From SZAS-103 sp036496805 (GTDB lineage: Bacteria; Pseudomonadota; Gammaproteobacteria; Xanthomonadales; Xanthomonadaceae): a DNA stretch of 64,000 nucleotides. Position numbers and translations under genes: made by a program. Under the pieces are notes generated by a model. It made no database searches and was not told the DNA's origin. It saw only the letters and a list, made by a program, of their open reading frames with translations. Below are positions 18,088 to 26,672 of this stretch, piece by piece (the first letter of the stretch is position 1; each line of letters opens with the position of its first letter). The DNA lies in assembly GCA_036496805.1 (NCBI GenBank), contig DASXKN010000024.1, positions 124,001-188,000 of the forward strand, in the 5' to 3' direction.

Positions 18088-19395
18088 GTGAAGGGTTTCG
18101 CACGCCATCTGTATTTCTGGGTGCTCGTCGGCATCGCGCTGGGCGTGCTGATCGGCATCGGGTATCCGGACGCAGGCGCCGCGCCAGGAGCGTTCAGGGC
18201 CTCATCGCTCAAGCCGCTGGGCGACGGTTTCATCGCGCTGGTGAAGATGCTGATCTCGCCGGTGATCTTCTTCACCGTCGTGCTCGGCATCGCCGGCGTG
18301 AGCGACCTCAGGAAGGTCGGGCGCGTGGGCGCGAAGGCGGTGCTGTACTTCGAGGTGGTCTCGACATTCGCGCTCGCGCTGGGCCTGCTGGTGATGAACG
18401 TGGTGCGACCGGGCGACGGTTTCCACGCCGATCCGCACACGCTCGACGCCAAGGCAGTCGCTGGTTACGCGCAGCAGGCGCACGAGCAGAACACCTCCGA
18501 TTTCATCCTGCACATCATCCCCAACACCTTCCTCGACGCTTTCACCGCCAACGGCAACCTGCTCCAGGTGCTGCTGGTGGCGATCCTGTTCGGCTTCGCG
18601 CTCTCGCGCCTGGGCGAGCGCGGCAAGCGCGTGTACGAGGCCTGCGATGCGCTGTCGAAGGTGCTGTTCGGGATGGTCAACATCGTGATGAAGGCCGCGC
18701 CGGTGGGCGCCTTCGGCGCGATGGCCTTCACCATCGGCAAGTTCGGCATCGCCAGCATCGTCAAGCTGGCGGCGCTGGTCGGCACGTTCTACGCGACCGC
18801 CGCGATGTTCGTGCTGGTCGTACTCGGCGCCATCGCCTGGTTCACCGGTTTCTCGATCCTGCGCTTCCTCGGTTACATCAAGTCCGAGCTGCTCACCGTA
18901 CTCGGCACCAGTTCCTCGGAAAGCGCGCTCGTGCCGCTGATGGAGAAACTCGAACGGCTGGGCTGCTCGCGCTCGGTGGTCGGCCTGGTCGTGCCTTCGG
19001 GCTACTCGTTCAATCTCGACGGCACCAACCTCTACATGACGATGGCAGCCCTGTTCATCGCCCAGGCACTCGACATCCACCTCACGCTGGGCCAGCAACT
19101 GAGCCTGCTCGCGGTCGCGATGCTGACCAGCAAGGGCGCATCGGGCGTCACCGGCGCGGGTTTCATCACGCTGGCGGCGACGCTCGCGGTCGTGCCCGAA
19201 GTACCGGTCGCAGGCATGGCCCTGATCCTCGGCATCGACCGCTTCATGAGCGAATGCCGATCGCTGACCAACTTCATCGGCAACGGCGTGGCGACGATCG
19301 TGGTGGCGAAGTGGGAAGGCGAGCTGGATGGCGAAGTGTTGCGGCGCGAACTGGCGGGCGATCTTTCCGGCGCGCCCCTGCAAGAGCCGGCCTGA
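18088..19395 (+). CDS. dctA: Dicarboxylate/amino acid:cation symporter
   Basis: A 435-residue transporter of the DAACS (glutamate transporter homologue) family, closest in motif content to the C4-dicarboxylate importer DctA. Diagnostic features are the serine-rich re-entrant loop GTSSSESALVPLM near residue 273, the NLDGTNLYM motif near 310, and FMSECRSLTNFIGNG near 383. About eight membrane helices are evident. The start is GTG with GGGGAG upstream. It would bring in succinate, fumarate or malate with H+ or Na+. It is transcribed alone and converges with the sigma factor gene 29 bases downstream. Confidence 0.93.
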   Translation: MKGFARHLYFWVLVGIALGVLIGIGYPDAGAAPGAFRASSLKPLGDGFIALVKMLISPVIFFTVVLGIAGVSDLRKVGRVGAKAVLYFEVVSTFALALGLLVMNVVRPGDGFHADPHTLDAKAVAGYAQQAHEQNTSDFILHIIPNTFLDAFTANGNLLQVLLVAILFGFALSRLGERGKRVYEACDALSKVLFGMVNIVMKAAPVGAFGAMAFTIGKFGIASIVKLAALVGTFYATAAMFVLVVLGAIAWFTGFSILRFLGYIKSELLTVLGTSSSESALVPLMEKLERLGCSRSVVGLVVPSGYSFNLDGTNLYMTMAALFIAQALDIHLTLGQQLSLLAVAMLTSKGASGVTGAGFITLAATLAVVPEVPVAGMALILGIDRFMSECRSLTNFIGNGVATIVVAKWEGELDGEVLRRELAGDLSGAPLQEPA

Positions 19396-19424
19396 AGCGC
19401 AGGGCCACGCCACGTGCGTCGCTG

Positions 19425-19982
19425 CTACAAGCGCTTGTGCAGCCAGGCGCGCGCGAACTGCCAGTGGCGGACCACGGTGGCCACTCCGATGTCGAGTTCG
19501 GCCGCGACCTCTTCGTTGTTCAGGCCTCCGAAATAACGCAGTTCGACGACGCGGGCCGCGATCGCATCGCGACGCTCGAGAGTGGCCAGCGCCTGTTCGA
19601 GGACCAGCCAGTCCAGCGCCGGCTCGCTGGCCGCCGGCTCGCCTTCGACGCCGGGAACGAGCTCTATGTGGTCGATGCCATGGCCGCGCTTTTCCGCCGC
19701 GCGCTCGCGCAGCAGGTCCACCAGCACCCGACGCATGACGCTGCTGGCGACGGCCACGAAATGGCGGCGGTTTTCCCACGGCGTCCGCTGGTCGAGCAGC
19801 TTGAGGTAGGACTCGTTGACCAGTTCGGTCGCGCGCAGGGTCAAGCGGTGGCTGGCGCCGTGCAACTGGCGACGCGCCAGGTCCCGCAACTGCGGATAGA
19901 GGGCATCCATCAACGCCCCTTCCGCGGCCTTGTCGCCGGTGCGCCAACGCGCCAGCAGCCTGGTGATGTCGTTCTCGCCCAC
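19425..19982 (-). CDS. ECF sigma factor, TIGR02999-type
   Basis: A 185-residue extracytoplasmic-function sigma factor. It starts with the family pattern (ITRLLARWRTGDKAAEGALM), followed by ELVNESYLKLLDQ (region 2) and WENRRHFVAVASSVMRRVLVD. Region 4 ends with LRYFGGLNNEEVAAELDIGVATVVRHWQ, a clear helix-turn-helix. This subgroup has no dedicated small anti-sigma factor; its partners are often large kinase or TPR membrane proteins. Here the gene for a TolB-like/TPR membrane protein lies 148 bases upstream on the same strand. The start is GTG with a GGGGGA ribosome site; a longer frame upstream is not protein-like. Confidence 0.9.
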   Translation of the reverse strand: MGENDITRLLARWRTGDKAAEGALMDALYPQLRDLARRQLHGASHRLTLRATELVNESYLKLLDQRTPWENRRHFVAVASSVMRRVLVDLLRERAAEKRGHGIDHIELVPGVEGEPAASEPALDWLVLEQALATLERRDAIAARVVELRYFGGLNNEEVAAELDIGVATVVRHWQFARAWLHKRL

Positions 19983-20130
19983 ACGATCCCCCGTCGGCGC
20001 GGACGAAGGCCTGACCCCTGCCAGCCAGGGATCCCCGGCATGACCGCGCCAATCGCCGACCAGACTACACGAACGCGGGGAATCTGCGCTCCCGCGGAAC
20101 CCGCTCGAGTCTCCGGGCAGACGTTGCGCC

Positions 20131-22236
20131 CTACAGCAATCCTGCCGCCCGCGCCGCGGCGACCTGCGCGGCGGCCTTGGCACGCGCCGGCGCGAGGATC
20201 TGTGCGTAGCGCGGATCCTCGCGGAAATCGGCGAGGGCGGGATTGACGTCCAGTTCCGGAATGTCGAGGAAGTAACCCGTGTCGACATCCCGTTGCAGGG
20301 TGGCGAAGGCCTCGTCGCGCTCGCCGAGTGCAACCAGGAACTCGACCTCGTCCCATTGCGAGTAATCCATGATCCGTGGCCGGCCAGACCGCGACTTCAG
20401 TGCCGCCTGCAGCAGCCTGCGTCCCTGGTCCGCCCTGCCCGTCCGCATCAGCGCATAACCAAGCATGCCCGCGTCCTGGTCCTGTCCCGGCAGGATCGTG
20501 GCCAGCGGCTCGGCGAACAACTGCGGGCTGACGCGGCGGTATAGCGCGACCACGTCGTCGTAGCGTCCGAGCCCGGACCACACGCTGGCCTTCACGCCGG
20601 TGTCGGCCTGCGCCATCTTCTGGAACTCGGCCTCGGCGGCCTTCCACTCGCCGGTCCACTCGTACAGGCCTTCGCGGTAGAACTTCACGATGTCGTTCTC
20701 GCCGGCGGTGGCGGCCATCGCGTCGAGGCAGCGACGGGAATCGTCGAGCGCGCCGAAGCGCATCAGCGCGAAGCAGCCCGAGCTGGTCACGCCGACCGCA
20801 TCGGGATCGAGCGCGGCCTGCTTCTTCAGGGCGCGCAGCGCGCGCGGCAGGTCGCCGCGCATCGTCGCCAGCTGCGATTCGTAGTCCCAGGCCGATGACA
20901 GGTCGGGATGCGCGGCCTCGAGGCGGGCGAGCACCGATCCGGCCTCGTCGAAATGCCCGGCGTTGATCAGCGAGCCGGCCAGGCTCGCCTGCACGATCGG
21001 CGAAAGCGGATCGAGCGCGGCTGCGCGGCGCAAGGCCGCCAACGATTCCTCGGCGAGGCCGTAGCGGTTGTAGAGGAACTCGCCGTACCACTGGAAACCG
21101 GTCGCGTAGCTGGGCGCCAGCCCGATGCCGAGCTTGAACTCGCGCGCCGCGCCGCTGGCGTCGCCGGTCGCATTCATCCAGTCGGCGAGGCTGACGTGCG
21201 CCTCGCCGAGGTCGGGCGCGAGCTGCACCGCGCGCGAGACGTAGTCGGCCATGCGCGCTCGCTCGGTGTCGGTGATCGACGCGTATACCTCGAGCAGCGA
21301 GTAAGCGTCGCCGGCCGCCGCGTAGGCGCGCGCGTAGCCGGGGTCGAGCGCGATCGCCTTCTCGAAGTGCGCCGCCGCTTCGCGCATGTCGGCCACCTTG
21401 CGCCCTGGCATCAGCGCGCTGCCCTTCATGTATTCCTCGTAGGCGGCGACGTTGCCGGTGCGTTTCTGCACGAGGTGCTGCTGCGCGCCCGGCGGCAGCG
21501 CGATCGCCAGTTCCTTCACGACCTCGCCGGCGATCTCGTCCTGGACCTTGAACACATCGTTCATCGGCCGATCGTAGTGATGCGACCACAGGTGGCTGCC
21601 GTCGGAGGCGCGGATCAACTGGGTGGTGATGCGCAGCGTGTTGTCGGCCTGCTGCACGCTGCCCTCGAGCAGGTAGGCGGCGCCCAGCGCGGCGCCGATC
21701 TGGCGCATGTCCTGCGCCTTGCCCTTGAACGCGAACGAGGAGGTGCGCGCGATCACCTTCAGGTCCGGCACCTGCGCGAGCATGTCGAGCGTCGTCTCGG
21801 CGAGGCCGTCGGAGAAGTAGTCGTTCCTCGGGTCGCCGCTCATGTTGACGAACGGCAGCACCGCGATCGAGCGCGCTGCAACCGGCGCCCCGGCGACCGG
21901 CGGAGGATTCGCGTTCGCCCCATGCGGCATGTGCGCAGTGCGCCACAGCAAGCCGCCGCCGAGCGAGAGCGTCACCAGCAGGATCGCGACCTCGCTGCCG
22001 GTCACTTGCTGGTGGCCTTTCTCGCCGTGGTACCACGCGACCACGAGGGTCACGAAGAACCCGACTCCCAGCGCCACCGTGATGAGCCGCAGCAGGTCGG
22101 CCGACCAGTCGAACTGCTGGCCAACGAGCGAGAGTACCTGCAGCAATACCCACGCCGTCGCCGCGTAGGCCGCGGCCCACTGCACGATCTTGCGCTTGCG
22201 GAGTTGCTTCAGGGTGAGCATGCGGCTGGACGGCAT
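20131..22236 (-). CDS. Membrane protein with TolB-like and TPR domains
   Basis: A 701-residue protein. Three hydrophobic helices lie near residues 21-40, 47-68 and 82-98. A segment resembling the TolB/FlgO-like domain (NYFSDGLAETTLDMLAQ, VIARTSSFAFKGKA, YLLEGSVQQ) spans about 120-235. A long tetratricopeptide array follows to the end. This architecture occurs next to TIGR02999 sigma factors and in CadC/adenylate-cyclase-like proteins, where the TolB-like part follows a DNA-binding or kinase domain; here the N-terminus is membrane helices instead. It may sense or titrate something for the sigma factor downstream. The start could be 22221 instead of 22236. Confidence 0.8.
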   Translation of the reverse strand: MPSSRMLTLKQLRKRKIVQWAAAYAATAWVLLQVLSLVGQQFDWSADLLRLITVALGVGFFVTLVVAWYHGEKGHQQVTGSEVAILLVTLSLGGGLLWRTAHMPHGANANPPPVAGAPVAARSIAVLPFVNMSGDPRNDYFSDGLAETTLDMLAQVPDLKVIARTSSFAFKGKAQDMRQIGAALGAAYLLEGSVQQADNTLRITTQLIRASDGSHLWSHHYDRPMNDVFKVQDEIAGEVVKELAIALPPGAQQHLVQKRTGNVAAYEEYMKGSALMPGRKVADMREAAAHFEKAIALDPGYARAYAAAGDAYSLLEVYASITDTERARMADYVSRAVQLAPDLGEAHVSLADWMNATGDASGAAREFKLGIGLAPSYATGFQWYGEFLYNRYGLAEESLAALRRAAALDPLSPIVQASLAGSLINAGHFDEAGSVLARLEAAHPDLSSAWDYESQLATMRGDLPRALRALKKQAALDPDAVGVTSSGCFALMRFGALDDSRRCLDAMAATAGENDIVKFYREGLYEWTGEWKAAEAEFQKMAQADTGVKASVWSGLGRYDDVVALYRRVSPQLFAEPLATILPGQDQDAGMLGYALMRTGRADQGRRLLQAALKSRSGRPRIMDYSQWDEVEFLVALGERDEAFATLQRDVDTGYFLDIPELDVNPALADFREDPRYAQILAPARAKAAAQVAAARAAGLL

Positions 22237-22453
22237 CCCCTCGGCGCCCGCTGCGGGGCAATCAAAGGCGCCGCGATCCCATTCCCCACTCGCGTCGGGA
22301 CCGCGACATCGATGCCCGGCAGGCTACCAAACCGGCGCGCGCCGCGGGAGGCGCTCCGAGGTCGCGTGTCCGGATTCTGCCCGGCAGCTCCTGCGGCTTC
22401 CATACAACCGCCATCAGGTTCAGAGGGAATGCGTCGACCGGATCAATGCGCTC

Positions 22454-25150
22454 CTAGGCACCGACCACTGCCGATACCGGCCCGGCCGGGCCTCGCCCCT
22501 GCCAGCCATTCACGAAGGTCGCCTTCACGCGGCGCGAAACCAGCAGGTAAGGAGCCCAGATCACGGCGTGGACGATGGCCTTCGACAAAGTGACCTGATC
22601 CTCGTGATTGAATGGCAGGTCGAGGAATCGGCTCGCGCTCCACACGTCGCAGGCCATGTACGCGATCGCTGCGACGTAAAAGCCGGCAGCAAGCCGCGGG
22701 AAGCTGCGACGACGCCGGAACATCAGCACGAGCAGCAGCACCGTCCACACGAACAACGCGATGTTGCCGATCAGCTCGCCGAGCAGCGAAGGCGCCCACG
22801 CCGGTTTGTAGACGGACGAACCAAAGGTCGTCAGTTTCGCCCACGCGTCCGGCGCCATCGCATCCAGCGCGGACAGCACCATCCTCCCCTGCACGAACAA
22901 CGTCAGCAGCAGGCCGATCACCACCAGGATCATCCAGCCGCCCAAGCCGCGGGGTGCATCGGAGGGGATTGCATGGGGCAGCGGGTCGTAGCGGTACACG
23001 AGCACACCCAGCCATACGAAAATGCCCAGGCATGCCATCCCGAGCAGGGAAACCGGCCAGTTCACGCGATCGATGCCCTGTGCCGTGCGACTGGCGGTCG
23101 CGGTCGCAGTCGTGGCTGGCGTTGCCGAGGCGAGCGGACCCGTCCATGTCAACTGGTAGCCGAGCTGGTTCCTCCCGTGCGCGAGGTCCGCCAGGAAGCG
23201 CGGCATGTCGGGGACGGATACTTCGTCGGCGAGCGCGGCGAAATGATCGTCGATCGCCACCGTCAGACCATGGCTCTCGACGCGACGTTCGAACCTGAAG
23301 GCAGGATTGGAAACGGTCTGATCCTCGCTCTTGTCCGGCCAGGATTCGGGCAGCAACATCCGCGTCGATTCGTGCACGTCGAGCGGGAACCTACGCTGGA
23401 GTGGCGACTTGCGGACGATTACTTCCGGATCTTGAAGGAGCCCGTCGATGTCGGGCGTGGCAATGGCGACGGTGTGTCCGCCCTTCGCGTCCTTGCTGTC
23501 GATGTGTCCAATGAGGTAATGCTCGGTCGTGACCAGGCGATTGGCGACCTTGTCGTCGTTCATTTCGAGCGACTTCTCCACGGAGATGCCTGGATAGGAA
23601 TCGGCGTAGTAGTTCAGGTATTTCTTCTGCATGTCGCCGAGAGTGGTCGACGCGAACTGGTCGCGCTCGTCCTCGGCCTCGCCGCCTTCGTAGGTGGTCA
23701 CGATCGAGTAGCGCACCGGCTTGTCGAAACCCGCATGCGCGTCGAGCACGACCTGCACACTCCGGCTCGACACGGCAGCCTGCGCGGATTTCATCGGGAC
23801 CAAGCTTTTCGTCGCCGGATCCACCAGGAGCGCCAGGCCGAAGTCGGGCTGGTAGATGTGGGCCAGGTCGCTCAGCTGCGCGGGGCGCGTGGGGTCGAGC
23901 CAGTACCAGGCACCGTTCAGCCGCGCCTGCACGATCACATGGTCGAACGCGGCGGGATTGGGCAGGACGTCGGCGATGCCGCGCTCCGTCTGCGTGTCCA
24001 CGAGCGCGGCTCGCGCCTTGATGCCGAGCCTGTCGAGCAGGGTCAGCGTCAGCAGGGTCTTGTCCTTGCAGTCGCCGAAGCGCCGGCCGAACACCGTGTC
24101 TGGCGGGTTGGGCGCGTGCGAGTTCGCACCGATCTCGATGCCGAGATAACGGACGTCGCCCTGGACCAAGCGCAGTGCGGCGAGCGCCCTGCCGGTCTCG
24201 CCCGACTGCGCCCGGGCGATGCGATCGACCTCGCGTTGCAGGTCGGGGCCTATGCGGTCGGGAACCTTGTACAACGGCAAGGCCCAATGAGCGACAGCCG
24301 CCCAGTTCGGAAACTGGCTCCATTCGACCTGGGCGTACGGGAAGTACCAATCCGGCGCGCCTTTGTCGACCGTTGCAGGCGTGGTGTCGGTGGCATCCCA
24401 CTCGTAGTCGCGCAATCCATCGTGCTCGCGGATCGTCGCGGCCTGCGCACCATTGCGGCTGGCGAGCGTCAGCGGTTCCTGCGACGGAATCAGCAGGCGC
24501 GCGTGGATGCGCGCGCTCGGCTCGTCGTATTGCAGGAATGCGTTGCCGAAGTCGCGATCGCCAAACACCCTGTTGCGGCCCGAGACGGTATACGCATAGT
24601 CGACGACGTCGCCGGAACGGACGTCGTCCAGGAAGATATTCGCAGTCTTGGACCCGTCGTAGATCAACGAGTCGAGTTCGGTCTCGCGCTGGAGGATCTT
24701 GACGCTGGCCGCGGGTAGCTTCGCGATCGTGCGCCCGTTGCGGACGATGTCGATCGAATGGAGCGTCAGGGTCTGGTAGGACGGATCGAACTGGATTTCG
24801 AGGTTCGCGATCGATTCGACGCCCTTGGCATTGAGCGCCTTCTTGATGAAGTGCCGATAGCGGTCCTTGAAGCCCGGCGTGGCGGTGCGCACCTGGGAAT
24901 CGATGAGTAGGTAAGCGACGCCGTCGCTGACATGGGCGAGCTGTTCCTTCGATGGCTCCCCGGGCCGGACGTGTTCGACCCACGCCGGCGCGGGCCCGAC
25001 GGCGTATTCGGCGGCGAACGACGGCAACGGCAGGAGGAGGGCGAGCAGGCAGCAGGCGATGAACGCCAGGGATGCGAACGGCTGCTCCGCAAACTGCTGC
25101 GCTGCAAATCTCCGCGGTGGAAGACCGCGGTCGTTTCGATCGATCAACAC
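22454..25150 (-). CDS. DUF3857-transglutaminase-like-DUF2569 membrane protein
   Basis: About 898 residues: an N-terminal hydrophobic signal/anchor (about residues 27-45), a DUF3857 domain (about 80-260), and a transglutaminase-like core with Cys in RFGDCKDKTLL, His in FDHVIVQA and Asp in YWLDPT. A beta-rich part with DUF3858 character follows. The C-terminus has five membrane helices matching DUF2569 (GGWMILVVIG and on). DUF3857 proteins are periplasmic and usually end after the protease fold, so the DUF2569 tail is less common. The start is uncertain: GTG 25150 or TTG 25147 (GGAG upstream) give a normal signal, while an ATG at 25249 lacks a ribosome site. Confidence 0.85.
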   Translation of the reverse strand: MLIDRNDRGLPPRRFAAQQFAEQPFASLAFIACCLLALLLPLPSFAAEYAVGPAPAWVEHVRPGEPSKEQLAHVSDGVAYLLIDSQVRTATPGFKDRYRHFIKKALNAKGVESIANLEIQFDPSYQTLTLHSIDIVRNGRTIAKLPAASVKILQRETELDSLIYDGSKTANIFLDDVRSGDVVDYAYTVSGRNRVFGDRDFGNAFLQYDEPSARIHARLLIPSQEPLTLASRNGAQAATIREHDGLRDYEWDATDTTPATVDKGAPDWYFPYAQVEWSQFPNWAAVAHWALPLYKVPDRIGPDLQREVDRIARAQSGETGRALAALRLVQGDVRYLGIEIGANSHAPNPPDTVFGRRFGDCKDKTLLTLTLLDRLGIKARAALVDTQTERGIADVLPNPAAFDHVIVQARLNGAWYWLDPTRPAQLSDLAHIYQPDFGLALLVDPATKSLVPMKSAQAAVSSRSVQVVLDAHAGFDKPVRYSIVTTYEGGEAEDERDQFASTTLGDMQKKYLNYYADSYPGISVEKSLEMNDDKVANRLVTTEHYLIGHIDSKDAKGGHTVAIATPDIDGLLQDPEVIVRKSPLQRRFPLDVHESTRMLLPESWPDKSEDQTVSNPAFRFERRVESHGLTVAIDDHFAALADEVSVPDMPRFLADLAHGRNQLGYQLTWTGPLASATPATTATATASRTAQGIDRVNWPVSLLGMACLGIFVWLGVLVYRYDPLPHAIPSDAPRGLGGWMILVVIGLLLTLFVQGRMVLSALDAMAPDAWAKLTTFGSSVYKPAWAPSLLGELIGNIALFVWTVLLLVLMFRRRRSFPRLAAGFYVAAIAYMACDVWSASRFLDLPFNHEDQVTLSKAIVHAVIWAPYLLVSRRVKATFVNGWQGRGPAGPVSAVVGA

Positions 25151-25455
25151 TGGCTCCAGGTCAAGGTGATCCCCTGCTCTTTCGTAGCGTGCGCGGATGG
25201 AATCCGGCACTGCGGCCCGCACATCCCTCAACAACGCCAATCCTTCCATGGTCGGACGGCAAACCCACCGGACACACCCCAACCCTCGCGGGAGAGGGAA
25301 GCAGCGTCATCAGGGGAAAAAGCCGGGAAGCAGCTCGGGGCAATCGGCGCTTCGATCCAATTTTGCCCTGAAACGTCCGACGACGCACTTCAACGGCTGG
25401 CGCGCCCGCGCCCGATCCGCGTACAGTGCCCCGACGCGGCGTCTCCGGGGGAGGC
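25151..25455. other. Divergent promoter region between the DUF3857 and LysR genes
   Basis: No gene is supported unless the DUF3857 gene starts further upstream at 25249. A TACAGT element near 25424 could be the -10 box for the LysR gene. A divergently read neighbour is a common LysR target, but no T-N11-A palindrome was clear to me. Confidence 0.3.
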
Positions 25456-26523
25456 ATGCGCGATTGCGCAAGAACCAAATCCAGGAACCTCGCGCACTGG
25501 CGGATCCAGGATCTGGAAGTGTTCGTCCAGTTGGTCGAATGCGGTTCGTTCACCAAGGCCGGCCTGTTGCTGGGCATGTCGAAGTCGGCGATCAGCAAAC
25601 GCCTGGCCGCGCTCGAACAGCACCTGGGCGTCCGCCTGCTCGACCGCACCAGTCGCGTGCTGTCGATGACCAGCGACGGACGCGAGTTCTACGCGCGCGC
25701 GGCGAACGTCTGCCAGCAACTCCACGAAGCCGAATCCAGCCTGCACGCCGGAGCCGAACACCTGCAAGGGACCTTGCGCGTGAGCATCCCGACGGCCTCG
25801 GTCGAGATGGGCATCCTCGGCGACCTCGTCGACATCTCGGCACGGCATCCCGCGCTGAACATGGAGATCTACCTGTCGGACCGCTCGGTCGACCTCGCCG
25901 GAAAGGCGCTGGACGCCGCGCTGTTCCTCACCGACGATCCGGATCGCCACATGGGCGACCTGGTGCTGGGATTGCAGCCCACGGTACCGGTGGCATCGCC
26001 TGCTTTCCTCGACCGCATGGGGCGTCCCGCCACTCCGGAGGAACTGGGCGCGCTGCGATCGATACGCGCGGTCTCGCGCCGCGGCAATGCGATCCCGTGG
26101 AAACTCTTCGGACCGGGCGGGAAGGAATTCACGGTGCCGGTCGCCGGCCCCACCCTGCTGAGCGACGACCTGCGCGTGACCTGGATGTCGGCGGTCGCCG
26201 GCGGCGGCATCGCGCGCGTGCCGCTGGCCTACGTCGCCGATGCGACCAAGCCGTGCCGGCTCGAACAGGTGCTGCCGCAATGGCGCTTCCGTCCGATCGT
26301 GCTGATGGCGGCGCTGCGCCACCGGCATGCGCTCTCGCGGAAAGTGAAGGCCTTTTTCGAACTGGTGCAGGTCGGCCTCAAGCGCATGGATGCGCTGGTC
26401 GAGGGCGGGCCGCTGGAAGCGCACTACAAGGCGGCGCTGGCCGAGGATCGCGAGCGATTCCTGGAGGCGCACGGCTCGCGGCTCGCCACGAACTGGCTGC
26501 ATCCGCAGCGGGGCGAAGGCTAG
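25456..26523 (+). CDS. LysR-family transcriptional regulator
   Basis: A 355-residue regulator. The N-terminal helix-turn-helix spans about residues 15-75 (FVQLVECGSFTKAGLLLGMSK, ISKRLAALEQHLGVRLLDRT). A substrate-binding effector domain follows from about 105 to 305. The C-terminal tail of about 50 residues after the effector domain is longer than usual. The start at 25456 has GGGGGAGG directly upstream. It is divergent from the DUF3857/transglutaminase gene, which is therefore a candidate target; the effector is unknown. Confidence 0.92.
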   Translation: MRDCARTKSRNLAHWRIQDLEVFVQLVECGSFTKAGLLLGMSKSAISKRLAALEQHLGVRLLDRTSRVLSMTSDGREFYARAANVCQQLHEAESSLHAGAEHLQGTLRVSIPTASVEMGILGDLVDISARHPALNMEIYLSDRSVDLAGKALDAALFLTDDPDRHMGDLVLGLQPTVPVASPAFLDRMGRPATPEELGALRSIRAVSRRGNAIPWKLFGPGGKEFTVPVAGPTLLSDDLRVTWMSAVAGGGIARVPLAYVADATKPCRLEQVLPQWRFRPIVLMAALRHRHALSRKVKAFFELVQVGLKRMDALVEGGPLEAHYKAALAEDRERFLEAHGSRLATNWLHPQRGEG

Positions 26524-26672
26524 CCCTCTCTCCCGCAGGTAGAAAGGGAACCCTCAACCGGCTCGGCTCGGTCGGCTTTCGATCGTTGCCGAATCGGCAA
26601 CGCAACGTGCACCAACGGCGCGTCCGGCTTGCGATAGGTTTCGCGTGGGTTGCCATTCGCGCGGGTGTAGCC

